Source: Epiperipatus broadwayi
Taxonomy: Eukaryota > Onychophora > Udeonychophora > Euonychophora > Peripatidae
Direction of reading: 5' to 3'
Assembly (NCBI GenBank): GCA_028023455.1
Contig: JAQFVV010000184.1
Span: 1,178,001 to 1,242,000 of the forward strand
Length of the DNA stretch: 64,000 nucleotides
A program made the position numbers and the translations under genes. The notes below the pieces were generated by a model. That model worked only from the letters and a program-made list of their open reading frames with translations. It had not been told where the DNA came from and made no database searches. Each line of letters starts with the position of its first letter. The stretch's first letter is position 1. Of this stretch, positions 1 through 11,589 are shown in pieces.

Positions 1-188
1 TTAAATAATACAGATTTCTAACAAACTAAATATCTTTTTTTTTTCTTAAACTGAATTTTAAAAAAAAACATAAAAAAAAAAAAATTCAATTAGATTAGAA
101 AAAACTATTGTGGAAAATATATAAAGAGAAGAGATTATTAGCTTTGATAAAACATTTTATAGAATAAAGTATCTTTGTTGGATATTTA

Positions 189-189
<1 letters not shown>

Positions 190-224
<35 letters not shown>

Positions 225-227
225 TGG
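190..227. repeat. (TA)n-(GA)n microsatellite
   Basis: A run of alternating TA is followed by alternating GA. It lies directly 5' of the truncated RTE fragment and may mark the insertion junction. Confidence 0.9.
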
Positions 228-232
228 GTGTG

Positions 233-745
233 AGCTTTTGGTAGAAATAACTTGTTACTAAAAGGAAATATGTCTATGTGTTTGAAAAGGAAGGTTTTTA
301 ATAAATGTGTTTTACCAGTTCTTACTTATGGATCTGAAACTTGGACACTTAATAGAAGAGCAATACAGAGACATCAGACCACTCAAAGAAGTATGGAGAA
401 ATGCATGTTAGGAATAACAAGAAGAGATCAAAAATGCAATATATGGGTAAGAGAACAAACAGGTGTTACTGATCTCATTGAAAAAATTAAAAGACTGAAG
501 TAGAGTTGGGCTGGACATATTGCTAGAAGAAATGATAATAGGTGGACAATTGAAATCTTAAATTGGATTCCAAGAGATTGTAAAAGACCTAGAAAGAGAC
601 CACATGTGAGATGGATGAATGAAATAAGAAAGTGTGCAGGGGTGATGTAGAGAAAAAAAGCTAAAGATCAGAGAAGATGGATTGAACTTGGAGAGACCTT
701 TATCCTACAGTGGATTGATAATGGTTGTTGATGATGATGATAATG
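233..745 (+). mobile_element. RTE-clade LINE, 5'-truncated 3' fragment (copy 1)
   Basis: This fragment encodes the C-terminal part of an RTE-type APE/RT polyprotein after the catalytic domain. Visible landmarks are TYGSETWTLNRR, the MLGITRRDQ segment, GHIARR-DNRWTIEILNWIP and KRPRKRPHVRWM. All are characteristic of the RTE/BovB-like C-terminus and match the copy at 12,563-13,056 almost residue for residue. Two in-frame TAG stops (501-503 and 648-650) sit where the other copy has TGG (Trp), so both are G-to-A nonsense changes. The reading frame ends at 728-730 in a TGATGATGATGA-type tail, as RTE elements usually do. The start near 233 lies just after a TA/GA microsatellite. It is dead and non-autonomous. 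Confidence 0.9.
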
Positions 746-1650
746 ATAGAAAGAGAAATCAGAATATGATTTTTTTAAAAACCTGTATCTGCATCAGAAG
801 ATATTTGGAACATTAAATGATCTTATAAAAAAGATAAAATACATAAAGATGTTTAAGATAGAAATGTTACTTATCTCCTCTTTTATTTGCTACGTATATA
901 ATTTAATGAGATGTTAATTTAATATATTGAAATTTTTTGAATGTTTTGTATTATTTCTTTTTTAAAAAAATTTCCTATATAATATTTGTAAGATTGATAG
1001 TTATTCATTCAAATATATGTAAAATGAAATTCAGATTTTTTTATTCAAAATATTTCGATCTAATATTTGTAAAACATGTAAATATGTTCTATAGATATAC
1101 ACATAATATTAATCTGAAATGAAAATAAATATTACCAATTATGCTGTCATTGTTTTGTTTTTTCATAAAAATAATTAAATGACACCCCCCACCCAGGATT
1201 ATATAACTCCAAATATTTTAGTGTTTGTTAATTTTTTGTTTCTTCAGCAATGTTCTGAACATTAAAAGAGCATTGTTATATAGTAAACTAGATTTTGTTT
1301 CACTAGATTATTAATGCTTTTTTCCTGTATAACTAATATATACATTATACTATTATCATCTAATTATATAAAAAATTGTTATATTTTTTTGTGTGATAAT
1401 ATTTTTATTGCTAGCATGTTTACAAGTGCATATTATTATTTTTTCATTGCTATATAATGTATATTAAAAATAGAATAATAATTCAGGAACCAAAATCTAG
1501 CTGTCACTACATGTAATGCACTATTAACATTTACAATGTATGCTATACTGTGAAAGACAATAAAATGTTGTCAAAAGTAGTTTTTTTGTATTAAATATTT
1601 ATTGCTATCCTTTTAAATGTTATTTATTTATATATGTTATTTATATATTG
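746..1650. other. AT-rich intergenic sequence, nothing recognised
   Basis: No coding, RNA or repeat structure was recognised apart from short homopolymers such as a C-run near 1,184. Short open frames here look random in composition. Confidence 0.5.
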
Positions 1651-2620
1651 TCCAGATTATCATCTCCCATACATATATATAATCAGTGCTCAGTTTATAT
1701 TAAGATAGCAAATCTTCATACTTTAATGGTCAGGCTTCAGTCTACTCCAATCTCTAAATCTTCAACCATCCATACCATTAAAAATCTGATGATGGAAAGC
1801 CCAAATTCCATGCTGATGCCAATATTATTGCCATGCCCATGTTGACCTCAAGTCACTCTGATCCCTCCTGTATAGGATTTATCCATTTAAATACATAGAA
1901 GAGGGATGGGACTGGATTCAGACTTAATGTATAAGATTTGAAATATAGGTATTCTTCATATACCTGGAATTTAATTGTAAATGTAGGGGATTTGAACACC
2001 GACCTTCAAGCACCTTTCAACTATTCTTCAACTATGAGAGTTGAAGGGTGATTGAAAGTCTGTGTTCAAATCCCCTATATTTACAATTGACCTCCAAGTA
2101 TATGAAGAATACCTGTATTTCAAATCTTACGCATTAAGCTTGCATCCTGCCCATCCCTCTTATATGTATTTAAATGAATGATTCTATACACAAGGAATCA
2201 GAGTCACTTGAGAAAACATGGGCATGACAATAATATTGGCATCAGCATGGGATTTGGGCTTTCCATCATCAGATTTTCAATCATATAGATGGCTGGAGAG
2301 TTAGAGGTTGGAGTATATTGAAGCCTGTCCATTAAAGTATGAAGATTTGTTATCTTATTGTAAACTGAGCCCTGTTTATATATGTGTGGGGGAGATGATA
2401 ATCTGGACCACCTGATGAATACTGATTTAGCCCAAAATACATATATTGGTGATTATTTATCTTTTCTACATGTGTGTGGTCATATCTATCAGTGGTATGA
2501 GATGATGTGAATAGTTGAAGGGTGCTTGAAAATCTGTATTCAAATCTCCTATATTTATAATTAAGCTCCAGGTATATGAAGAATTCCTGTATTTCAAATC
2601 TTATATGCTGTTTATATAAA
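1651..2620. repeat. Family B fold-back repeat, large palindrome
   Basis: A copy at 1,651-2,033 is followed immediately by its inverted copy at 2,035-2,410, giving arms of about 380 bp around a centre near 2,034. The segments with GTCCAGATTATCATCTCCC, CAGTGCTCAGTTTATATTAAGATAGC and GGGGATTTGAACACC recur in the repeats at 13.45, 29.7-31.3, 33.95 and 49.5 kb, which defines the family. The right side continues to about 2,620 with the hammerhead-bearing end. The repeat is adjacent to the PLE palindrome that begins at 2,668. The repeated direct and inverted arrangement is what one expects of PLE pseudo-LTRs. Confidence 0.8.
2405..2450 (+). ncRNA. Hammerhead-ribozyme-like core in family B (degraded)
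   Basis: An intact CTGATGA box follows ACCAC. A stem II region follows, but the GAAA box has decayed to CAAAA. ATACATAT and TTGGT come next and would form stem III and the 3' strand of stem I. It aligns with the better copy at 13,541-13,586. The loss of GAAA makes catalysis unlikely. Confidence 0.5.
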
Positions 2621-2667
2621 CAAGATTAATATAAACTAGATTAAATTATTTCTTTCCTTAATTTAAA

Positions 2668-4032
2668 TATAAAAATTAATAGTGAAAGATACACTATTCT
2701 GGAAAGATTATAAATTTATTAAAAATTTTTACAGCTTATCACTGCTTTTGACCAGATCAGTCACATTCATAGAACTAATATAAGTAGAATATATGTTAAA
2801 TAATTTATATATACCATTTATGTGATAATGCAATGCATGAATCTTTCTTGTTTATTGTGTTGATCTTATTTGCAACAAATCATGCCTCTTTATTTTTTTT
2901 TTGATCATTGCACTCAGTGTAAATGACTTTAATATTAAGTGAATTGAAATTGTGGCCAGACTCAATTCCATGTTCTAAAAATATAGATTTAATATTGAAG
3001 TCTGTTTTAGCATGTGTGTATATATATTTATATTGTGCTAGTCTTATAGCATAATTGGCACGAGTCTCACCATAGTAAATTACATTTAATTTTATAAACT
3101 ATTTGGAAAGCTTGGTTTGGAGAAAATTTACCTTTTGTATTGTTCAACTTTTGATTAAGATTATGAGAGGTTTAAAACCAATATTGAATTCATTTGATCA
3201 GATTGTTTTCATCTTTTTTAAATGTATGCATTACAAAAAGAAGGCTGATTCATGCATTAATATTGTTATTAATGTTCCTGGTATTTAAAGTTGAATAGGA
3301 TTTTTTAAGAGTTTTATTTAATAGATTAATATTATACCCCAAATTGTCTAAGTCTTTTATATAGTTTTCAGTGTTGTCTTTTCTGTTTGCTTTTTAAGAC
3401 AACATTGAAACTATATAAAAGACTTAGTCAATTCAGGATGTAATTAATCTATTAAATAAAACTCTTAAAAAATCCCATTCATCTTTAAATGCATAAATCA
3501 GCCTTCCTTTTGTAATGCATATATCTGAAAAAGATGAAAACAATCTGCTCAAATAAATTCAATATTAGTTTTAGAACCCCTCCTAATCTTAATCAAAAAT
3601 TGAACAATATTTCAGTTAATTTTCTCCAAACCAAGCTCTCCAAATAGTTTATAAAAGTAAATGTAATGAACCAACATGTAATGCAATTTACTATGGTGAT
3701 TTTCATGCCAACTGTGCTACAAGATTAGCACAACACAAATGTATATATATATATACAAACATGCTAAAACAGACTCCAATATTAAGTCTATATTTTTAGA
3801 AGCATGGTTTATTGCAAATATCATCAATGCAATTAACAAGAAAGTCTCGTACATTGCATTATCACATAAATGATGTATATAAATTATTTAACTTATAAAT
3901 TCTATTTATATAAATTTATACTAGTTCTATTAATATGACCAATTAAGTCAAAAGCAGTACTAGGCTATAAAATCTTTTAATAAAGTTATAATCTTTCTAG
4001 AATAGTGTACCTTCACTATTAATTTTTATAAA
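2668..4032. mobile_element. Penelope-like element, two GIY-YIG-encoding parts as a 1.36-kb palindrome
   Basis: The left arm (2,668-3,388) and right arm (3,390-4,032) are inverted copies, with the right arm lacking about 100 bp opposite 2,880-2,980. Read outward from the centre, each arm encodes the C-terminal region of a PLE. On the right arm (plus strand, about 3,620-3,737) the frame reads NQALQIVYK-KC, then C-AIYYGD, then ATRLAQHK. This is the GIY-YIG nuclease start with its Cys-containing insert. The left arm on the minus strand has YYGETRANYAIRLAQ, then a segment KTDFNIKSIFLEHG followed by SGHNF, which matches the conserved E-H---GH block of GIY-YIG domains. The left arm has lost the segment just before YYG, which shifts the frame. 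Scattered stops show both arms are dead. No RT catalytic region was seen here. Confidence 0.75.
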
Positions 4033-6179
4033 CTAGATGTTTCTTAATTACTTTCAAAAATAATATTCCATATCACTAAACTTTAAAACACTTTTACTAT
4101 CACTATCATTACTTCAAACTATCATGCCACTTCTTTCCTCATGTGTAATATAAACTTTTTGAAAGCTTTTATTTTCATCAGCACTTCATAAATCTCAGTA
4201 AAGTTTGGCATAACTTCAAGTTCACCATCTTTTTTTTTTGCTTATTTTATTTAATAAAATAAATACTGTATTATAATAGAAAATAAAACAAATTAGTGGA
4301 CAAACTTGATGTACATGAGACATGCAGAGGTTATTGTAAAGAATGAAAGTATGGAAAGATATTAGATTTCAATTTTATTTTTTTAAAAAAATAACTACAT
4401 GTCAGGAACAAAATATAATAAAACAAAGTAATAGTATACATTATGAGTATATCCAGAAGGGTTTACTATAAATCAAAAGTTAAAAGTAAGCACTCATATT
4501 CATTATTGATTGAACATTATTAAATTATTAATTACTTTAAAAAAACAATGGAAACCAAAAATTACTTTATATCATTCAAATCAAACTTAAAAAAGTTATC
4601 CAAGTGAAAAACATTCATTAAATATTGTACTAATATAGAAACAAAAAGTGATGCACATGAATAAATGTGATAAAATGATAGTTTGAATAACAATGAAGCT
4701 TAAGGGAAATGATATATATTTTTATGGAATTAGATCCAAGTCTAAAATAAGCAGGTTAAGAATATATAAAAATATATTCATGAATGATAGATAAAATTGG
4801 CACTAGAAAACAAGGGTTGATCATATAGAGCCTTATTAATGATCAATATGTTTCTATAATAAAGTTGTGAAGAATAATCTTAATAAAATGTTATGTAGAA
4901 AAGACAGTTTATTCAATGTTTAAGAGGAAAATAATGCAAATAAAATTAAAATAATGAAAATAAGTAGTAGAAAAAAGAATCACTAAAATGATAAAGCATA
5001 TTAAGAGCTTTTAAATGTATGGTAAATTGATTAATTGCTGATGAAAATAGAGAATAGAAAGTAAATCTCAAAATAAATATGCTAATTAAATATATAGCTT
5101 CATATAAATAAAAATGTGGACAATTAAAAAAATGATAAAAAAAAGTTTGGAAACTTTAAAATTGATGATGTGGAAGAGACTGGAAAAGATAAAGTGAAAA
5201 AATAAGATTAGTAATGTAAAACTATTAAAAAGAATAAGTAAAAAATAAAAATATTGCATAGATTGGTGCATTGGTTCAATCTGCCACTTCTAGTTTTCAA
5301 ATATCATGTGATATTTTTTAAAACAAACTATTATAAGTATTAAAAAAATGATTATTTTGAGAAATATAGGAAAAGAAAGTGAAATCGCTATGTATTAAGA
5401 GACAGATGAATTATGAAAGATATTTAGAAATGATTGTAGCCAGTTTCAAAGAAAAGGAAAAAAGAGACAGACAGAAAGAGATCTGCCTTTTAAGAGATAA
5501 CTGATGATAATTCAAGAAACTGTCTTATGCTAGTTTTACATATTTAATTTAAATCTACATTGGAAGACTTTTTATATATATTTTCATCAAAATAATAACT
5601 TCCAGCTATATATATATGTCTGAGTTTTTTTACACCTATTGCGTGTTAAAAATAAATGTTATTCTCTTTCAATTCTCTAAAGAATCTAAAATTAGATCTG
5701 AAAAACAGTATTTTCTTACCAGTTTATTTTACAAATATTGGAAAAACTTTTCAATAGGTGATCAAATATAGTTAGCTAAATCATATTCCCCAGCTATCAA
5801 AGAATTATTAAAGGATTTGTATTTGGTCAAATGCAATGTTAGCTGAATTACTTCAGTTGACTAAAATGAAAGACAGACATTTTCTTTTTTTTTTGGTCAA
5901 ATATTTTCTTTAGAGTTTTATTTATATTCTTTCCAAATTTAAAACCTAGAAGAAAAAAAAGAATAGTATATTAGTAAAGTTTATTGCCTTTTCCCTCTTT
6001 TATCTATGATATAATAAAAATGTGTTAATTTATTTTACATTAACAATAAATATATAAAATGTAATATAAAAAGAACAAGAATTATACTTTTATTATAAAG
6101 ATGCTGTAGGTTGCTTTTAATTTATAAATCATTGTTTTCCTTTCATTAATTTCATTTCTCTCTCTACAAAAAAAAATTA
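4033..6179. other. AT-rich sequence, nothing recognised
   Basis: No motif-bearing frames or repeats were recognised. The short open frame near 5,086-5,271 is low-complexity, rich in Phe, Ile and Leu, and typical of chance AT-rich ORFs. Confidence 0.5.
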
Positions 6180-6672
6180 AATTTGGATAAATTAATTTTA
6201 TTGTTATTAAAAAAAAATATGTTCATGGGGTTGAAAAGGAACTTTTTAATAAATATGTTTATTGTGCTTATTTATGAATTTGAGATTTGAAGACTTGATT
6301 GAAGAGTAATACAGAAACTTCAGATCATCCACAAAGAAGTATGGAGATATGTATATCAGAAAAATAATAAAGAGAGAATGAAAGTGAAATACATGATTAA
6401 GAGAACATTCAGACCTTATGAACATCATCAATAGAAATAAAGGCCAACACAGTGCTGAACTAGATATGCATCCAGGAAGATGACAATAGTTAGACAGTTG
6501 AAATCTTAAACTAGAAATAAAAAAAGATCTAGCAAGAGACTATATGTGAGTTAGATTGATTAGATCATGGAGTTTATTGGAGTGTTGTGGAAAACAAAAG
6601 CCATAAATAGAAGAAACTTGAAGAGATTTTCATCTTGCAATGGATAATGATGAATATGATGATGATGAACAA
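6180..6672 (+). mobile_element. RTE LINE 3' fragment, strongly decayed (copy 3)
   Basis: At the nucleotide level this aligns with the RTE C-terminal region at 12,590-13,056. Shared landmarks include AATACAGAAACTTCAGATCA, AAGAAGTATGGAGA and GACAGTTGAAATCTTAAAC. It ends in the same GATAATGATGA-type tail (6,640-6,670). Frames are broken throughout and much indel decay is visible, so it is older than the fragment at 233-745. Confidence 0.75.
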
Positions 6673-7260
6673 AAAAGTGTTATTTTTTCTAAAGTCAACT
6701 ACCAAAGTCCCAAACTTTTTGCTAAAAGCATAAAGAAAGCAATAATATTATCTCATTTATTTAAATTATGTAAATAAACTATCTTCTAATATTCATGTTA
6801 TTAAGCCAAAACATGTTTTATGCTTTCTGAGAAGACTTATCACTGAATCAAAAATTCTGCTGTGAGTGGTAATCATTGACTTTATTTTCAGCTGTCAGTC
6901 TTATCAGTTATTTAACCTACCCTATTTTATTGCAAATATGAATAATTCCTATAAGATGCTGAGTTGATAGTAATACCTCCTGAGCAATTTAACTCAAGAT
7001 AAAGTCAAAAACTTGACAAGATAAAGTCATAAACGTGAAAGCTAAAAGTTCCTTAGTGGAAATTAAATCCATCACTTCCAGTACTAGAATATCACACAAT
7101 TATCTAAATATTTAATCATCCAATTATGATTTTTTTTATTCTTGTCCAATAATTTTCAGTTATGTGAAATTAACTTTTTAATTGTGCATTTTTAGAAAAT
7201 TCTTCAACATATAAAGTATAAAATAAAAAACTAAAACATTATAAAATATTTATAATAATA
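6673..7260. other. AT-rich sequence, nothing recognised
   Basis: No gene or repeat was recognised between the RTE fragment and the near-perfect palindrome. Confidence 0.5.
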
Positions 7261-7528
7261 TTACTGTTAAGCTAAAATTAATAGATGAGGTGAAACTTTA
7301 AGTTTATTATTAGTAAGCTTCTATTTTATAGCGCTTTCGGAGACTTTGCATCTCCATAATCATAGTCCTTTTTTAGGCTGTTGACTCTATGCAAATGCAT
7401 AGAGTCAACAGCCTAAAAAAGGACTATGATTATGGAGATGCAAAGTCTCCGAAAGCGCTATAAAATAGAAGCTTACTAATAATAAACTTAAAGTTTCACC
7501 TCAGCTATTAATTTTAGCTTAACAGTAA
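7261..7528. repeat. Near-perfect 268-bp palindrome
   Basis: Arms 7,261-7,393 and 7,396-7,528 are each 133 bp. They are reverse complements with a single mismatch that I can find and a 2-nt spacer (7,394-7,395). The core of each arm (around 7,330-7,380) is less AT-rich than its surroundings and includes AGCGCTTTCGGAGAC. Homology stops sharply at both ends. Other inverted repeats in the window are visibly more diverged, so this one is recent, maintained, or an artefact. It would fold into a long hairpin in DNA or RNA. I see no protein-coding frame and no clear target-site duplication. Confidence 0.92.
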
Positions 7529-9308
7529 TTTACAGAGTAAGGGTGAAATAAAATTTGTTATTATAATAATATTGAAAACCTAATATCTTGAAATATTTCA
7601 ATGTAAGAAATATTTCTAAATTTTAAATATAAAATAGAAATCTTAAAATTTATGCATAAAAGACATATTATAAAACATTATGCATAAAATACATATTATA
7701 AAATCTGAAGATACAAACTATTATATGTAAGAAATATACATATATATTATTAAAAAAATAATATCTTATTTTATTGCCTAATGAAAAAGTAACTACTCAG
7801 TAAAAGAAAATAGATCTGATTCCATGCTAAAAGTAGAAAATCTTTAATTTCTGGAAAATATATACACAAACTTTTAAAATTATGTGAATTTAAACTAGTA
7901 CAAATAATTTAAAATGCTCAAAAAATGAGCATTTAAGTTAACAGATACTATAAAAGAAAATTAAAAAATCTACTTACTCTATGGGAATTAACAAATAAAG
8001 CAGAAATATTTATTGCAATAAAATGATTAAAATTCCCATTAAAAATCTTAAAGACTTTTATATAAACCAAAAACGGTCAATCGTACTGTATTTTTAAATT
8101 GAATAATTAAAATATATTGATTAAAAAAAAATTAAAAAAAATTACTGTTTTAAAAATATAATAAAAAACTTCTTACATAAAAACGATTATTAATCTAAAA
8201 ATATAGCAAAAATATTTTATAAGCTAAACAAAAATTGTGAATTTAGAAATATAGCAAAGTCATAATATATTCAAAATAAAATTTGTAAAATTATCAAAGA
8301 TGGGGTTACCTAACATTAATAAATTTAATTGTCAGTTAATGTTTATGAATAGATTTGGAAAAATAGTGTATCTAAATCATTTCAAAAAGTTGTTTATTAA
8401 ACAAATTGTAAAATTTATTTAAATAAATTATATGCATTTAAAAGTTTTAAATAAAAAACAAATAACCTATATCACAAAGAAAGCATCATGATATTTTCAA
8501 GTGAATATATGCATTAGATCTGAATTACATTTTACCCAGTATCATCTGTTGTAAGTTTAACTAACCAATGGGTATTAGATAGCATTGACACATCCAAACT
8601 AATTTGACTTTGTATTTACATATCCAGAAAGCTTCACTACTTCTTTAATGTTAACTATATTAATACACTTAGTTTCAAATTAGTCTTAACATTTAAAAAT
8701 CATACAAATGTACATTAATATGTAGTATCCATTAATTATTTAAGATTGCAATTTATGGCACTAGAATACACCAAATAGATGAATTGCTGCTCATAATGCT
8801 AATGTTGAAACTAAGCTGAGAATATCATGTGATGCAATTCCTGCCAAAAATGCCTACAGTTTCCATATAACTAAAATGTAAAATAATTAAATGTTGATAA
8901 AATGTTATACTTAAAAAGCTATCAAAGCTTGGGTTTAAAATCATAAAATGTTTTAATCTTGATCATTAACTGGAATAGCATTAAAAAGTAAAAATATTTG
9001 TTGGCTGACTAAATGCAAATCCAAATGCTTACTATCTAGTGTATGCAATAAATAGCTCTTGAGTAAAGAGTAAATTATTGCTCCTAAAATATAATCATCA
9101 TCATCACTATCATTATCATACTTCATGAAACATGACTTTACAAAAAGAATTCGTATATAATTTGAAATTTAAACACAATTGTAACTATCTATAGAAATAA
9201 AACATCATATGATTTTCTTGACTTACTCTTCACACTACTTTAAAGATCTACTATAAGCTTGAGTAATTAACAAACAATTGATAATAATGCTAAAATATCC
9301 ATATGTTT
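7529..9308. other. AT-rich sequence, nothing recognised
   Basis: Dense A/T tracts are present with no motif-bearing frame and no long repeat that I could pair with another part of the window. Confidence 0.5.
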
Positions 9309-9425
9309 GGCCTAGTTTCTGGCTTTTGCCTTCACCAGTGAGAACTTAGGATTCAAATTTTGAAATAATACCCCTACGAATCTAGCAACTATCTTTTACT
9401 CCTTTATATTGTTCAAGCGAGAAGT
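9309..9425 (-). repeat. Family A repeat fragment with hammerhead-like core
   Basis: This fragment is similar to 41,320-41,450 and 46,435-46,560. On the minus strand 9,309-9,347 reads CTGGTGA, then AGGC-AAAA-GCCA (a 3-bp GC stem), then GAAAC and TAG. The CTGATGA box has one substitution and the downstream half is lost. Confidence 0.5.
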
Positions 9426-9867
9426 TTTAAATTAAAAAAAAAATTCAAGATTTTGAAGTCAAGCTAATATTCCTACAAAGTTATATATAGATGTGACAGT
9501 AATCAGTAACTATATATTATAGTTACCTCAGTTTTATACCATAAAAATAATAAATTTATATAAGCAAATAAACATGCTTCATTAACATGTAATATCATGT
9601 TAAATAATTATAATATTAAATCTAGACTCTCAATAGTTTTGAAGCCACATCAGCCAATATTGTCTGTTCCAAAAGAAATAATGCTAAACACAGAAGTAAA
9701 AAGGCCTGGCACATTGCCAACAATATATATAAAAATCAACAAGAAAAAATCCCACATCCCCCTATCAAAAAAGTACCTCATTTAAATAAATTCATTTACA
9801 TTTTATAATCAAATTTTAAAGTTTTAACTAATAATTTGTTAAGCACATAGACATTCCATAAGTAATC

Positions 9868-9953
9868 TATATTAAGGCTATGATCTAAAGATTATGCCCC
9901 TAGATGCAACAGTAAGGACCTCTACAAATCTTAACACAAGATAACAACTTTAA
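9868..9953. repeat. Left arm of inverted repeat flanking the RTE
   Basis: This arm pairs with 13,108-13,190 as a diverged inverted repeat. Both contain the string ATTAAGGCTAT, a GATG-(T)-ACAGTA-GGAC block and TCTTAACACAAGAT when the right arm is reverse-complemented. The RTE at 10,150-13,060 lies between the arms, so it probably landed in the loop of a pre-existing fold-back repeat. Confidence 0.75.
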
Positions 9954-10261
9954 ATTTTGGACTTATTTAGTAGCTTCACGCTCTCAAATCAAAATGCTTT
10001 AGATTCACCTATATAATTAGAAAGTGTTTTTTGATCAAGAAACACTATAGTCTTTCTTCTCAGTTGCCTGATAAGGCAGAATGAATGTCTGTGTAAAGGA
10101 TAAAAAAATTTCCAATAGATATATACAATTATGACAGACAAAAATATATCATGGCCCTTATTGCCAAGAGGCTGTAAAGTCACCAACCAAGGCAGCGGTT
10201 TGTGGCCAAGAGGCAGAGGGTGCTAAGAATCCCTTGCTTACAGACCCAGGCTGCCATTTGA

Positions 10262-10930
10262 TGATGAATTTTTATTTAGGTACTTATTACTGCAGATCAC
10301 TTTCAAGTGAAGGAAGATTGCAAGAATTAGAAGAATTGTCATATGTTAAATGGGACATTATTGGACTTTGTGAAGTTAGAAGAAAAGGTGAAGAGACAAG
10401 TGATTTTAAAAGTGGACTTGTACTCTATTATAAAGGCACAAATATTAGAAATGCAAGTGGAGTAGGATTCATTATAAATAAAAAGTGGAAGAACAACATT
10501 GTGGAGATTGATGGTGTATGAGATAGAGTGGCAAGATTATCTGAAGGCAATATTAGTTATACAACTTAATAACAGATACCAAATGCAGATAATTCAGGTT
10601 TATGCCCCAACAAGTTCTCATAGTGATGAAGTAATAGATTTTTATATGGATGTAGAAAAGGCTTTTGATCAAAGTAAACAACATTTTAAAATTATTATGG
10701 GAGACTTTAATGCTAGAATTGGTAAACAAATGAAAGATGAAAGTGCTGTAGGTAATTTTGATTATGGTAATAGAAATGGGAAAGGACATAGACTTGGGGA
10801 GTTTGCAAATAAAGAAAAACTTTATATTATGAATTCTTTTTTTGAGAAAAATGTTAGAAGGAAATGAACATGGAAGCATCCAAATAAAGGTACAACAGAA
10901 TTGGATTATATTTTGACTAACAGAAAATAC
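10262..10930 (+). pseudogene. RTE apurinic endonuclease (APE) domain, frameshifted
   Basis: The endonuclease would nick target DNA to prime reverse transcription. The first half reads to 10,521 in one frame (CRSLSSEG, GLCEVRRKGEE, SGVGFIINKKWKNNIVEID). The frame then shifts, and the rest reads 10,540-10,867 with QIIQVYAPTSSHSDEVIDFY and IIMGDFNARIGKQ, the latter being the active-site GDFN. After a TGA at 10,864 the sequence continues with the NRKYIFQDC-type end. The order and spacing are typical of RTE elements. Confidence 0.9.
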
Positions 10931-11589
10931 ATATTTCAAGATTGTATGTTCTTAATAAATTTAACATAGAAAGTGATCATCGATTATAAAGATATAAGAT
11001 ATGTGTTAATGCAAAACTAGAGAGACAAAAATTATTAAAAAAAAACAATATTTACAGTTGATATTCCTAATCTTCAGAAACATTCTAATGAATTTAAATT
11101 AGAACTTACAAATCGGTTTCAAGTATTAGTAGATTTTAAACATGATTCAGATTTGAATGAAATTAATATGAAAATGACTGATACACTTTTAAAAATTGCA
11201 ACAAAGATAACTGGTAAAAAAAAAAAGCAGCAATTGACCAATAAAATTTCTACTGAGACTAGAGAATTTATGAAGAAAAAAAGGAATATGAAGATATACA
11301 AAAATAATGCATTAAAAAGGATTGAATATCCTGAATTTTGTAAAATGGTGTGGAAAAGAGTTGAAAATGATATAAGAAAGTATAACTGTGAACTAGCAAG
11401 TAAAGCTGTAGAAGAGAATAAAAGTCTCAAGAGTGTAAAACAACATTTTGGTATTGGTAGGAAATTTATATCTACAATAAGAAAAAAAGATGAAATTATT
11501 ACTAAAAAGAGAGATGACATCATGAAATGGGTAGAAGACTTTTATCAAGAATTGTATAGTACTAAATAACAAGTACCTCCTATTTCGAA

